Shown here piece by piece: positions 28,873-37,667 of a DNA stretch of 40,007 bases. The stretch is from contig CALDBJ010000148.1 in NCBI GenBank assembly GCA_937937835.1, positions 1-40,007 on the forward strand, written 5' to 3'. Origin of the DNA: an uncultured Collinsella sp. GTDB taxonomy: Bacteria > Actinomycetota > Coriobacteriia > Coriobacteriales > Coriobacteriaceae. The position numbers were made by a program, and so were the translations under genes. The notes beneath the pieces are model-generated. The model was not told the origin of the DNA. It worked only from the letters and a program-made list of their open reading frames with translations, and did not search any database. The first letter of the stretch is position 1. Every line of letters begins with the position of its first letter.

Positions 28873-31233
28873 GTGAAGCTCGATACGCTCGAGATTGGAA
28901 AGGACGCCGTTGTCGCATCGGTGGCATCGGACGACCAGGCACTCCGACAGCATATTTTGGACATGGGCCTAACGCCGGGCACCGAAGTCACCATGATGAA
29001 GTACGCCCCCATGGGCGACCCGCTCGAGATTCGCCTGCGTGGCTACGAGTTGACGCTGCGCAAGGATGATGCCGCACGCATTGAGCTCGTGGATGTGCAC
29101 GACACCGATACCGGTCCGCGCGCCAACGCCGCAATCGGAACGACGGAGCATCCGGCCCTGGGCGAGGGGACGTATTCGCCCCGTGCTGCCAAGACGGCCG
29201 TGCCCGAGGGCGCACCGCTGCATTTTGCCCTCGCCGGCAACCAAAACTGCGGTAAGACCACGCTGTTCAACCAGCTTACGGGCTCCAACCAGCACGTCGG
29301 TAACTTTCCTGGCGTGACGGTCGACCGCAAGGACGGCACCATCCGTAACCATCCCGAGGCAAGCGTTACCGATCTGCCCGGCATTTACTCCCTGTCGCCG
29401 TACACGGGCGAAGAGATCGTCAGCCGCCAATTCATCTTGGACGAAAACCCCGACGCCATCATCGACATCATCGACGCCACCAACATCGAACGTAACCTGT
29501 ACCTGACGCTGCAGCTTATGGAGCTCGACCGCCCCATGGTCATCGCGCTCAACATGATGGACGAGGTGACGGCCAACGGCGGCGCCGTGGACGTCAATCT
29601 GCTCGAGAGCCTGTTGGGCGTGCCTGTTGTTCCCATTAGCGCTGCCCGCAACGAGGGTATCGGCGAGCTGGTGGATCATGCCTTGCACGTGGCGCGGTTC
29701 CGCGAGCGCCCCGGTCGCCTGGACTTCTGTGCGCCCGATGGATCGGACGGCGGCGCACTGCATCGCTGCATCCACGGCATTGCCAACCTGATCGAGGACC
29801 ATGCCGTGACGGCGCACATCCCGGTGCGCTTTGCGGCGACCAAGCTGGTTGAGGGCGACGAGCTGGTGACCGAGGCGCTTCACCTGGATCGCAACGAGCT
29901 CGACGCTGTCGAGCACATCATTACTCAGATGGAGGGCGAGGCCGGCACCGACCGCCTGTCCGCGCTGGCCGATATGCGCTTTAGCTTTATCGGCGACGTG
30001 TGTGGGCGCTGCGTCGTCAAACCGCACGAGAGCCGCGAGCACGTGCGCTCCGTCAAGATCGACCGCATCCTGACGGGTCGTTACACAGCCATTCCGGCGT
30101 TCCTGGTGATCATGGGTCTCGTTTTTTGGCTGACGTTTGGCGTGATCGGCGCGGCGTTGCAGGGACTCATGGAGGACGGCATCGCTGCCATCATCGCCTC
30201 GGCCGATGCGGGCCTCAAGGCGTTCGGTACCAACGACGTGGTGCGCTCGCTGGCTGTCGACGGCGTGCTTACGGGCGTGGGCAGCGTGCTGACCTTCCTG
30301 CCGATTATCGTCGTGCTCTTTTTGTTCCTCTCCATTCTGGAAGACTCCGGCTACATGGCGCGCGTGGCCTTTGTCATGGATAAGGTGCTGCGTCGCTTTG
30401 GCCTGTCGGGTCGCAGCTTTGTGCCCATGCTCGTCGGTTTTGGCTGCACCGTGCCGGCTATCATGTCGACCCGTACACTCCCATCCGAGCACGACCGCAA
30501 GATGACGGTCATGCTCACGCCGTTCATGAGCTGCTCGGCCAAGTTGCCGGTCTACGGACTGCTGTGCGGGGCGTTTTTCCCACAGGCGACGGTTCCCGCC
30601 ATGGTCTCGCTCTATCTGATTGGTATTGCGGTCGGTTGCATCGCGGCTTTGGTGCTCAATCGCACGGCATTTAAGGGCGACCCGGTGCCGTTTATCATGG
30701 AGCTCCCCAATTACCGCCTGCCGAGTATTAAGACGACGGTGATGCTAGCGTGGGATAAGGCCAAGGACTTTATCACCAAGGCTTTTACCATTATCTTTGC
30801 CGCGACCGTGGTCATCTGGTTCCTTCAGACGTTCGATATCCGCTTTAATGTGGTCGCCGATCAGTCGCGGAGTCTGCTTGCGGGCCTCGGCAGCATCATC
30901 GCGCCGGCGCTGACGCCGCTTGGGTTTGGCGACTGGCGTGCATCCACGGCGCTCGTCACCGGACTTATCGCCAAGGAGAGCGTCATCTCGACCCTCACGG
31001 TACTTTTGGGCGCGACCTCGCCCGCGGCACTGTCGACCATGTTTTCGCCGTTTACTGCCTATGTGTTCCTGGTCTTTACGTTGCTGTACCCGCCGTGCGT
31101 GGCTGCGATCGGCGCCGTCAAGAGCGAACTGGGCGCGCGCTACGCCGTTGCCGTGTTCGCGTTTCAAGTGACGGTCGCCTGGATCGTGGCGTTTGTCGTG
31201 CATTCGGCGGGCATATTGCTGGGGTTGGCTTAG
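28873..31233 (+). CDS. feoB: Ferrous iron transporter, FeoA-FeoB fusion
   Basis: Inner-membrane Fe(II) importer. The 786-residue product starts with a FeoA-like SH3 domain (about 1-75: DMGLTPGTEVTMMKYAPMGDPLEIRL). A linker leads to the FeoB G domain with G1 AGNQNCGKTT (121-130), DLPGIYSL and ALNMMDE. The membrane part follows (RVAFVMDKVLRRFGLSGRSF, GFGCTVPAIMSTRTL, with the conserved Cys). The GTG at 28873 follows GGGGGAGGA by about 9 bases; longer frames would run into the repeat array. FeoA is usually a separate protein, so the fusion fixes a one-to-one ratio. Confidence 0.95.
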   Translation: MKLDTLEIGKDAVVASVASDDQALRQHILDMGLTPGTEVTMMKYAPMGDPLEIRLRGYELTLRKDDAARIELVDVHDTDTGPRANAAIGTTEHPALGEGTYSPRAAKTAVPEGAPLHFALAGNQNCGKTTLFNQLTGSNQHVGNFPGVTVDRKDGTIRNHPEASVTDLPGIYSLSPYTGEEIVSRQFILDENPDAIIDIIDATNIERNLYLTLQLMELDRPMVIALNMMDEVTANGGAVDVNLLESLLGVPVVPISAARNEGIGELVDHALHVARFRERPGRLDFCAPDGSDGGALHRCIHGIANLIEDHAVTAHIPVRFAATKLVEGDELVTEALHLDRNELDAVEHIITQMEGEAGTDRLSALADMRFSFIGDVCGRCVVKPHESREHVRSVKIDRILTGRYTAIPAFLVIMGLVFWLTFGVIGAALQGLMEDGIAAIIASADAGLKAFGTNDVVRSLAVDGVLTGVGSVLTFLPIIVVLFLFLSILEDSGYMARVAFVMDKVLRRFGLSGRSFVPMLVGFGCTVPAIMSTRTLPSEHDRKMTVMLTPFMSCSAKLPVYGLLCGAFFPQATVPAMVSLYLIGIAVGCIAALVLNRTAFKGDPVPFIMELPNYRLPSIKTTVMLAWDKAKDFITKAFTIIFAATVVIWFLQTFDIRFNVVADQSRSLLAGLGSIIAPALTPLGFGDWRASTALVTGLIAKESVISTLTVLLGATSPAALSTMFSPFTAYVFLVFTLLYPPCVAAIGAVKSELGARYAVAVFAFQVTVAWIVAFVVHSAGILLGLA

Positions 31234-31274
31234 TTATTTATTGACGGCGCAACCTCTGTGTATCGAATTGTTTT

Positions 31275-31314
31275 CGGCCCCGCATCTGTTGCTGACGGAT
31301 GCGGGGCCGTTGCT
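31275..31314 (+). terminator. Terminator after feoAB
   Basis: CGGCCCCGCATC pairs with GATGCGGGGCCG, followed by TTGCT. The T tract is short. A TATAAT (31316-31321) right after it is the probable -10 of the next gene. Confidence 0.75.
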
Positions 31315-31354
31315 ATATAATCGCCTCCGCTCAAAATGATTGGAGACGTTATAT

Positions 31355-32551
31355 ATGAGTCAGGCAAGGCAAGACGGCATCACGCTCAGGCAGTGGCTCC
31401 CGCTCGTCGGGCTCACCTGCTGTGCGTTCGTGTTCAACACGTCGGAGTTTATGCCCATCGGCCTTTTGACTGATATCGCCGCGTCGTTCTCGCTCACCGA
31501 GGCCCAGGCGGGCATCATGATCTCGGTCTATGCCTGGGGCGTCATGCTGCTGTCGTTGCCGCTCATGGTGTTCGCTTCGCGTTTCGAGTTCAAGCGGATG
31601 CTGCTGGGCGTGCTCGCCGTGTTCTCGCTCGGCCAGTTTCTGTCCGCTGTGGCGCCGACTTATCCCATCCTGGTCTGCGCGCGCCTGGTGGTCGCTTGCG
31701 CACATGCCGTGTTCTGGTCGGTCGCCTCGATTATGGCGTCGCGCCTGGTTGACACCCGCCACGGGGCGCTCGCTATCAGCATGATCGCCACGGGCTCTTC
31801 CATCGCACAGATCTTCGGCCTGCCGCTCGGCCGCGCCATTGGCCTGGCCGTGGGCTGGCGCATGACGTTTGCCGTGGTCGGAGCGCTGTCTGCTGTCGCG
31901 GTCGTCTACCAGGCCACGGTGTTCCCCACCATGCCAGCGGGCGAGCGTTTTACGCTCAAGCAGCTGCCCGAGCTGATCAAGAACCCGTTCCTCATCGCGC
32001 TCTATGTGGTCACGGTGTTCATGGCGACCGGCTATTACGCGGGCTATAGCTATATCGAGCCTTTCCTGGCTCAGGTCGCGCATGTCGACGCAAGCGCCAT
32101 CACCATGACGCTGACGGCGTTCGGCTGCTCTGGTCTGCTCGGAAGCTGGCTGTTCGGCCGGCTGTTCGATGGGCACCGGTTCCCGTTTCTCGCGATTACG
32201 CTCTCCGGCGTGCCGGTGGCCCTGCTGCTCATGGGCCCGGCCGCATCGTCGCTCGCCGCGGTTCTCGCTGTTTGCGCACTGTGGGGTTGCTGCGCCACGG
32301 CCTTTAACGTGGCGTTTCAGGCCGAGCTCATCAAGCACACGCCGGCGGACTCGTCGGCCGTCGCCATGTCGATCTTCTCGGGCCTGTTTAACCTGGGAAT
32401 CGGCACGGGTACCGCGATCGGCGGAGCCGTGGTTTCGGGCCCCGGTATCGCCTGGATCGGCTGCGCGGGTGGCGCAATCGCCGCCGTGGGCGTCATCCTC
32501 GCCATCACGGTAATGTTCCCGGCCATCCGTCGCGCAAAGCCTATCGCCTAA
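31355..32551 (+). CDS. MFS exporter, SotB-like sugar efflux family
   Basis: A 398-residue major-facilitator transporter with about twelve membrane helices. It opens with LVGLTCCAFVFNTSEFMPIGLLTDIA, the block typical of the SotB/YdeA group and its relatives, then SVYAWGVMLLSLPLM and GLPLGRAIGLAVGWR. Relatives export arabinose, IPTG or chloramphenicol, so the natural substrate is uncertain. The ATG at 31355 lies nine bases after TTGGAG. A strong TATAAT stands about 35 bases upstream with a weak -35. A palindromic element begins 16 bases after the stop. Confidence 0.85.
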   Translation: MSQARQDGITLRQWLPLVGLTCCAFVFNTSEFMPIGLLTDIAASFSLTEAQAGIMISVYAWGVMLLSLPLMVFASRFEFKRMLLGVLAVFSLGQFLSAVAPTYPILVCARLVVACAHAVFWSVASIMASRLVDTRHGALAISMIATGSSIAQIFGLPLGRAIGLAVGWRMTFAVVGALSAVAVVYQATVFPTMPAGERFTLKQLPELIKNPFLIALYVVTVFMATGYYAGYSYIEPFLAQVAHVDASAITMTLTAFGCSGLLGSWLFGRLFDGHRFPFLAITLSGVPVALLLMGPAASSLAAVLAVCALWGCCATAFNVAFQAELIKHTPADSSAVAMSIFSGLFNLGIGTGTAIGGAVVSGPGIAWIGCAGGAIAAVGVILAITVMFPAIRRAKPIA

Positions 32552-32566
32552 TCACGTTCCCTCATC

Positions 32567-32633
32567 AGTTGCGGTGGAGTAGTTCCTGTTTAAGGCTTCT
32601 GAAGGCCCAAGCAGGAACTATTCCACCGCAACT
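32567..32633. repeat. GCGGTGGAATAGTTCC palindrome, copy 2
   Basis: The 22-base arms 32567-32588 (AGTTGCGGTGGAGTAG...) and 32612-32633 pair with one mismatch, and TATTTTGG follows. As with copy 1, it sits just after a gene end. Confidence 0.85.
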
Positions 32634-32704
32634 TATTTTGGAGAAGAGGATACAAGCCGGGCATACAATGGATGTCGTTGTGTTGCGCTTACCGGGAGGT
32701 TGCT

Positions 32705-34081
32705 ATGTGGGCATACGAGACGACGTTCTATCAGATCTATCCGCTGGGCTTTTGCGGAGCTCCGCGCGAAAACGCCGCCCCCGTTGCCGAGGATGAGCTC
32801 GCCCAGGCCGCCGATGCCACAGCTAGCCCCGATGCCCCCATCATGAAGATCGCCCAATGGGCCGACTACCTGCAGGAACTCGGCGTTGGCGCCGTGCTCA
32901 TCAACCCGCCGCTCGAGTCCGATAGTCATGGCTACGACACGCGCAGCCTGCGCCATATAGACCGTCGCCTGGGTGGGGACGCCGACTTTGCCGCCGTGTG
33001 CGAGACGCTGCACGTCCATGGCATCCGCGTGGTGCTCGATGCCGTCTTCAACCACGTCGGTCGCGGCTTTTGGGCCTTCCGTGATGTGCAGGAGCGCAAG
33101 TGGGATTCGCCGTACAAGGACTGGTTCCACATCAGCTTTGACGGTGACTCGTGCTACGGCGACGGCTTTTGGTACGAGGGCTGGGAGGGCCATTTTGAGC
33201 TTGTGAAGCTCAACCTGCAAAACCCCGCCGTGGTCGATTACCTGCTTGAGTCCGTGCGTCGCTGGACCGAAGTCTTTGGCGTCGACGGTCTGCGCCTGGA
33301 CGTCGCCTATATGCTCGATCGCGATTTTATGCGCCGCCTGCATACTTTTACCCGTGAGCTCAAGCCCGACTTTGTGCTGATTGGTGAGACGCTCCACGGC
33401 GACTACAACCAGATCGTCAACGACGAGATGCTCGACTCCTGCACCAACTACGAGTGCTACAAGGGCCTGTACTCCAGCTTTAACTCGGTCAACATGTTCG
33501 AGATTGCCCATTCGCTTCATCGCCAGTTTGGCGGTGACCCGTGGTGCATTTATCGCGGGAAACACCTGCTGTCGTTTGTCGACAACCACGACGTGCCGCG
33601 CCTGGCGAGCATCCTGACGGACAAGTCCTGCCTGCGTCCCGCCTATGGCATGCTCTTTGGCATGCCGGGCATTCCGTGCGTCTACTACGGCAGCGAGTGG
33701 GGGATTGCCGGCGAAAAGGGCGGCCCCGATGGCGATTGGGCACTACGTCCTGCGCTCGATGAGCCTGCGCCCAACGAGCTGACGGCCTTCATCAAACAGC
33801 TCGCGCACCTGCGCTCGGCAAACGACGCAGCGGCCCGTGCTCTCAACTACGGTGCCTATCGCAACGTGGTGATCCAGAACAAGCAGCTGCTGTTCGAGCG
33901 CGCCTGCGACGATGCGACGGTGCTCGTGGCGGTCAATGCCGTGAACGAGCCCTACACCTTTGGAGCTGGCGAACTCAGCGGCTCCTTCGTCGACCTGCTT
34001 GCCGACGATGTGCCCACGGTCGAGCTGTCGGGTGCCCTTGAGCTTGCACCCTACGAGGTGCGTTATCTGCTGAGGGCCTAG
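32705..34081 (+). CDS. GH13 alpha-amylase-family glycosidase
   Basis: A 458-residue cytosolic glycoside hydrolase of the alpha-amylase family. Conserved regions in order: DAVFNHVGRGF (about 112-122), GLRLDVA with nucleophile D199, LIGETL with acid/base E228, and FVDNHDVPRL with D296. GMPGIPCVYYGSEWG follows. The short N-terminus and lack of a signal peptide fit intracellular enzymes acting on maltodextrins or other alpha-glucosides taken up by the cell. GGGAGG lies eight bases before the ATG at 32705. The glycosylase gene starts 4 bases after its stop. Confidence 0.9.
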   Translation: MWAYETTFYQIYPLGFCGAPRENAAPVAEDELAQAADATASPDAPIMKIAQWADYLQELGVGAVLINPPLESDSHGYDTRSLRHIDRRLGGDADFAAVCETLHVHGIRVVLDAVFNHVGRGFWAFRDVQERKWDSPYKDWFHISFDGDSCYGDGFWYEGWEGHFELVKLNLQNPAVVDYLLESVRRWTEVFGVDGLRLDVAYMLDRDFMRRLHTFTRELKPDFVLIGETLHGDYNQIVNDEMLDSCTNYECYKGLYSSFNSVNMFEIAHSLHRQFGGDPWCIYRGKHLLSFVDNHDVPRLASILTDKSCLRPAYGMLFGMPGIPCVYYGSEWGIAGEKGGPDGDWALRPALDEPAPNELTAFIKQLAHLRSANDAAARALNYGAYRNVVIQNKQLLFERACDDATVLVAVNAVNEPYTFGAGELSGSFVDLLADDVPTVELSGALELAPYEVRYLLRA

Positions 34082-34084
34082 GCC

Positions 34085-34648
34085 ATGGCAGCGTCTGACG
34101 AGGGCTATCAACATATTGAGCATGGGTTTGAGCCCGTGTTCGACCAGCACTCGCGCGTTTTGGTGCTCGGGTCGTTTCCCTCGGTGCTTTCGCGCGCTAA
34201 TGCCTTTTATTACGGCAACCCTCAGAATCGCTTTTGGCGCGTGATGGCCGCGTGCCTCGGTGTGCCCGTGCCGCCCAACGAGGGCGATCCTTTGGCAAGC
34301 GGTGAGCCCGCGACGCTCGATGCCTCGATTGCCGCCAAGCGGGCCATGCTGCTCAACGGCGGTGTGGCCCTGTGGGACGTGATCGAGAGCTGCGATATTA
34401 AGGGTTCGAGTGACGCCAGCATCAAAAACGTCGTTCCGGCGCATGTCGAGCGCATTACCGGCGCAGCTCCCATTGAGCAGGTGATATGCAACGGTGGTAC
34501 AGCTGGTCGGCTCTTCAAGCGCTATCTACAAGAACGCACGGGGCTGTCGGCCATCGTTCTGCCGTCGACAAGTCCCGCCAATGCGGCATGGCGCCTGGAA
34601 CGCCTTATCGAGCGCTGGCGCGAGGCCGTTGATTGGGGCGCTCTGTAA
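34085..34648 (+). CDS. DNA glycosylase, deoxyinosine/uracil (MUG-UDG) type
   Basis: A 187-residue single-domain glycosylase of the uracil-DNA glycosylase superfamily. It shows VLVLGSFPSVLSRANAFYYG near the N-terminus, the active-site loop of the group, then NPQNRFWRVM and the C-terminal LPSTSPANA, which inserts into DNA. These match the group annotated as DNA-deoxyinosine (hypoxanthine) glycosylase, which removes deaminated bases. It follows the GH13 gene after 4 bases with a weak GAGGG site, so it is probably co-transcribed with it although the functions are unrelated. Confidence 0.85.
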   Translation: MAASDEGYQHIEHGFEPVFDQHSRVLVLGSFPSVLSRANAFYYGNPQNRFWRVMAACLGVPVPPNEGDPLASGEPATLDASIAAKRAMLLNGGVALWDVIESCDIKGSSDASIKNVVPAHVERITGAAPIEQVICNGGTAGRLFKRYLQERTGLSAIVLPSTSPANAAWRLERLIERWREAVDWGAL

Positions 34649-34649
34649 T

Positions 34650-35309
34650 TTAGATATCTGACTGGGCGCGGGTGCCGAGGCGTTTCATGATGGCATGCCA
34701 GATCGGTGCGGGCACGGTGGGCTTGACGCGCACCATGCCGTCGGCATCGACGCTACCGGCATTGCCGCCGCCAAGCAGCTGCGCATGCTCAATAGAGCAG
34801 CCCATGCGCACAGCGCCCACAAGCTTATCTATCGCTTCCGAAAATGGCCGACGCAAGAGGCCCATACGCGGGGAGTGGCGAAGCGCTGCGATGCCGCTGC
34901 CGGCACGGATGACAACGCCGTCGCACCATGGCAGGTCACGTAGAATACATGCCCGGTATAGGCGGTCGAGGGCTTCGTCCGCCTGCTTGGTGTTTTTGGA
35001 CAGGGCCTGAACGACGACATAGACGCGCGCGTCTGTATTCTTAAAGCGATCGAGTATCTCCTCGACAGCGATCATAGCCTCATCATCAAATGCATCATCA
35101 ACAGCGAGCACCATGCCATCGACTGCACCGGCATCATCCGCCTCCAAATCGATCGGGCGGGGGAGCGCCGTGCCAGAAAGCTGAGCATAGGCGGCGATGG
35201 CATCCTGCAGGTCCCAAAGCAAAAACTCAAGATCGGCGCTCTCGGGAATACTGACAAACGCGATGTTATGCAGTGTTTTTGGTACATCGCCGCGCGCGGT
35301 CACCTCCAT
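34650..35309 (-). CDS. Hypothetical protein, 219 residues
   Basis: Not recognised. No signal peptide or membrane helix. The first half is acidic, with an alternating strand/helix look (LHNIAFVSIPESADLEFLLWDLQD, VDGMVLAVDDAFDDEAMIAVEEI, ARVYVVVQALSKN), as in a Rossmann- or flavodoxin-like fold. The second half has CDGVVIRAGSGIAAL and a short Arg-rich stretch (RMGLLRRPF). An A-rich GGAGA site precedes the ATG. Convergent with the glycosylase with one base between stops, and divergent from the aminotransferase. Function is unknown. Confidence 0.7.
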   Translation of the reverse strand: MEVTARGDVPKTLHNIAFVSIPESADLEFLLWDLQDAIAAYAQLSGTALPRPIDLEADDAGAVDGMVLAVDDAFDDEAMIAVEEILDRFKNTDARVYVVVQALSKNTKQADEALDRLYRACILRDLPWCDGVVIRAGSGIAALRHSPRMGLLRRPFSEAIDKLVGAVRMGCSIEHAQLLGGGNAGSVDADGMVRVKPTVPAPIWHAIMKRLGTRAQSDI

Positions 35310-35402
35310 GCCATCTCCTTTCCAGTCCGTTTCCGTTTAGGTTACACCGTCCGGTGGCGCTCCGCCGCGCTATCCTAGTGCAACCCTTACGAAAGGAACG
35401 CT

Positions 35403-36539
35403 ATGCGCCTGCCCATGAATACCTCGCTTGCCACGCTCAAGCCCTCCGGCATCCGCCGAATCAACGCGCTCGCCGCCCAGCACCCGGGGTGCATCGCGCT
35501 TGCGCTTGGCGAGCCCGATTTTCCCACGCCCGATGTGATTAGCGCCGAGGTGACGGCCTCGCTCGACCGCGGCGACACGCACTATCCGCCCAACAACGGC
35601 CGTCCCGCCCTGCGCGAGGCACTGTCCAAATATATGGGTGACGCGGGCCTGGCATTTTCCGCCGATGAGGTCATCCTGACCGATGGCGCGACCGAGGCCC
35701 TGTCGGCTACGTTTATGGCCATGCTCAACCCCGGCGACGAGGTCATCATCCCCACGCCGGCCTTTGGCCTGTACGAGAGCATCGTCGTGGCCAACCACGC
35801 CCAGGCGGTCTTTTTGGATACGGAGCCTGCGCAATTCCAGATTGACGAGGACGCACTACGTGCTTGCGTGACGCCGGCGACCAAGGCCATCGTCATCTGC
35901 ACGCCCAACAATCCTACGGGCTGCATCCTCAACGCAGCATCGCTCGACGCCGTGGCGCGCGTGGCGGAGCAGGCGGGCATCTACGTAGTCTGCGACGACG
36001 TATACAACCGCCTCGTCTATGTGGACGGCTACGAGCGCTTCGCCCAGCGCCACCCGGAGCTACGCGAGCAGACGGTGGTCATCGAGAGCTTCTCCAAGCC
36101 CTGGGCCATGACCGGCTGGCGCCTGGGTTGGCTCGCAGCCGCAGCCCCCGTCATCGCCGAGATCGCAAAGGCCCACCAATACTTAGTATCGAGCGCCGTC
36201 TCCTTCGAGATGGACGCCGCGGCCCGAGCCCTCACCGTCGACCCAACCCCCATGCTCAAAGTCTACCGAACCCGTCGCGAACGCGTGCTCGCAGCCTTAG
36301 ATGCCATGGGCCTCGACGTGGTAGAGCCCGCAGGAGCCTTCTACACCTTCCCGAGCATCAAACAATACGGCCTAACCAGCGAAGCCTTCTGCATCAAAGC
36401 CATCAAAGAAGCAAACGTAGCCCTAGTCCCGGGCGACTGTTTCGGCACCGAAGGCCACATCCGCCTAAGCTACTGCGTCTCCGATAAAGATCTGGACGAA
36501 GGACTAGCCCGCCTGTCCAACTTCGTTTCAACCCTGTAG
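35403..36539 (+). CDS. PLP-dependent class I/II aminotransferase
   Basis: A 378-residue fold-type I aminotransferase. PLP-binding residues are visible: N170 in TPNNPTG, D198/D199 and Y201 in VCDDVYNRL, K232 in ESFSKPWAMTGWRLGW forming the Schiff base, and R240 close by. The C-terminal substrate Arg lies in HIRLSYCVS. The substrate is probably aspartate, an aromatic or another amino acid, but cannot be fixed from sequence alone. GAAAGGA lies five bases before the ATG. From about 36160 to the stop the codon choice changes: CTA, TTA, GAA and AAA become frequent where the first 750 bases prefer CTC/CTG, GAG and AAG. The frame stays intact. Confidence 0.9.
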   Translation: MRLPMNTSLATLKPSGIRRINALAAQHPGCIALALGEPDFPTPDVISAEVTASLDRGDTHYPPNNGRPALREALSKYMGDAGLAFSADEVILTDGATEALSATFMAMLNPGDEVIIPTPAFGLYESIVVANHAQAVFLDTEPAQFQIDEDALRACVTPATKAIVICTPNNPTGCILNAASLDAVARVAEQAGIYVVCDDVYNRLVYVDGYERFAQRHPELREQTVVIESFSKPWAMTGWRLGWLAAAAPVIAEIAKAHQYLVSSAVSFEMDAAARALTVDPTPMLKVYRTRRERVLAALDAMGLDVVEPAGAFYTFPSIKQYGLTSEAFCIKAIKEANVALVPGDCFGTEGHIRLSYCVSDKDLDEGLARLSNFVSTL

Positions 36540-36600
36540 CCATCAGGGACGCAACACATCAGCCCACCGACATAAGGGTTATGCGTGGGGCGCGCCGGCC

Positions 36601-36800
36601 AACGGACACGAGGATTCGCTGCAAAGGCAACGTAGCTCCGGCCCGAGGGGACGGGTCGAGATTTTCGTAGATTCCGCACGAGCCGAAGGCCACTTAATGT
36701 GGCCTTCGAGCGAGCCCAGGACTTGACCGAGCGAAAATCTCGACCCGTCCCCTCGGGTTGGAGCGTATGCAGGGTTTGTGTACGAATCCTCGCGCCCGTT
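36601..36800. repeat. 200-bp nested palindrome upstream of rplJ
   Basis: Three nested stems: 36601-36618 with 36783-36800 (two mismatches), 36642-36667 with 36732-36757 (26 bp, perfect; core GAGGGGACGGGTCGAG), and 36685-36707 (GAAGGCCAC/GTGGCCTTC). Linkers between stems are not alike. No coding frame in it is convincing. Its right end touches the -35 of the rplJ promoter. Confidence 0.85.
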
Positions 36801-36827
36801 GACCGACGCCGGGGTCCCCGCCATAAT
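36799..36827 (+). promoter_or_regulatory. Promoter of rplJ-rplL
   Basis: TTGACC (36799-36804) and CATAAT (36822-36827) are 17 bases apart. The transcript would start about 36834, giving a leader of about 210 bases. Confidence 0.75.
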
Positions 36828-36844
36828 ACTTTCGGTTCACGCAC

Positions 36845-36940
36845 GAATCCGCTGCCAGAGACAGCCGGCGCTAACGGGCACCGCCCGCGAGCTTAATGGG
36901 ACATCCCGCCAGCCGAGGTGGTCGAGTAGATATGTCTTCT
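36845..36940 (+). promoter_or_regulatory. L10 leader (autogenous control of rplJL)
   Basis: The leader holds AGACAGCCGG, then a GC-rich arm, CTTAAT, a second GGGA/TCCC arm, and GCCGAGG. This order matches the L10 leader known from Gram-positive bacteria, bound by the L10-L12 complex. It stands directly before a terminator, so L10 probably controls premature termination. Confidence 0.75.
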
Positions 36941-36941
36941 C

Positions 36942-36978
36942 GCCCCCGTCGCTCATGCAGCGCGGGGGCTTTCTTTTT
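36942..36978 (+). terminator. Attenuator terminator in the rplJ leader
   Basis: GCCCCCG pairs with CGGGGGC, with extra GCTC/GCAG-type pairing inside, followed by TTTCTTTTT. It lies 65 bases before the rplJ start, between leader and gene. Confidence 0.85.
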
Positions 36979-37043
36979 GGACATGCCCCCGTCACGTCCT
37001 TGTGGCGGACCGTGCCCGGAAAGAATTCGAGGAGGTGTAATTC

Positions 37044-37565
37044 ATGCCCCAGCAGTACAAAATCGACAAGGTTGCAGAGATCGAGTCCCGTATCGCCGAG
37101 AACGCCGGTCTGTTCGTCGTCAACTACAATGGTCTGACGGTTAAGCAGGCTCAGGAGCTGCGTCATCAGCTTCGCGAGTGCGGCGCCGAGATGAAGGTCT
37201 ACAAGAACAACCTGGTCAAGATCGCTCTCAAGAACCAGGAGCAGCCCGAGCTCGACGAGATCCTCGCCGGCCCCGTCGCTTATGTGTTCTACGAGACCGA
37301 GCCGGTCGAGGCCGCTAAGACCCTTAAGGACTTCTCCGCTAAGTCCAAGGGTGTCCTTGAGATCAAGGGCGGTATCTCCGACGGCAAGGCCGTTTCCGCT
37401 GATGATGTTAAGGCTATCGCCGAGCTGCCCACCAAGGATCAGCTTCTCGGCCAGATCGCCGGTCTCATCTCCGGTTTCGCTCGCGACATCGCTGTCTGCG
37501 TCAACGGCGTTTCCTCTGGTCTCGCTCGTTCGATCCAGCAGGTCTCCGAGCAGAAGGCAGCCTAG
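37044..37565 (+). CDS. rplJ: 50S ribosomal protein L10
   Basis: Forms the base of the L7/L12 stalk. The 173-residue protein has the usual N-terminal RNA-binding part (KIDKVAEIESRIAENAGLFVVNYNGLTVKQAQELR, seen in pieces), FYETEPVEAAKTLKDF, and a C-terminal helix (GLARSIQQVSEQKAA) that binds L12 dimers. GAGGAGG precedes the ATG. Its leader has an L10-binding motif and an attenuator. rplL follows after about 100 bases. In Bacillus it directly follows rplKA; here about 22 kb of other genes lie between. Confidence 0.96.
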   Translation: MPQQYKIDKVAEIESRIAENAGLFVVNYNGLTVKQAQELRHQLRECGAEMKVYKNNLVKIALKNQEQPELDEILAGPVAYVFYETEPVEAAKTLKDFSAKSKGVLEIKGGISDGKAVSADDVKAIAELPTKDQLLGQIAGLISGFARDIAVCVNGVSSGLARSIQQVSEQKAA

Positions 37566-37667
37566 TTGCTGTTTTCACCCGCGGCGGCAACGCCGCACCC
37601 CTGGCGCATTCGCGCCGTGTTTTAACTGATCTCCGTGCATTCGCACGGAAACCGAAAGGACTTAGAA

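Noticed and set aside
28969..30492. 507-codon minus-strand frame opposite feoB
   Set aside because: It is a shadow of the FeoB G domain and membrane region; no motif or start site is seen.
36470..36896. Frames across the 200-bp palindrome
   Set aside because: Both strands are open because of the palindrome and GC content; residues are Arg/Pro/Ser-rich without motifs, and the promoter and L10 leader overlap them.
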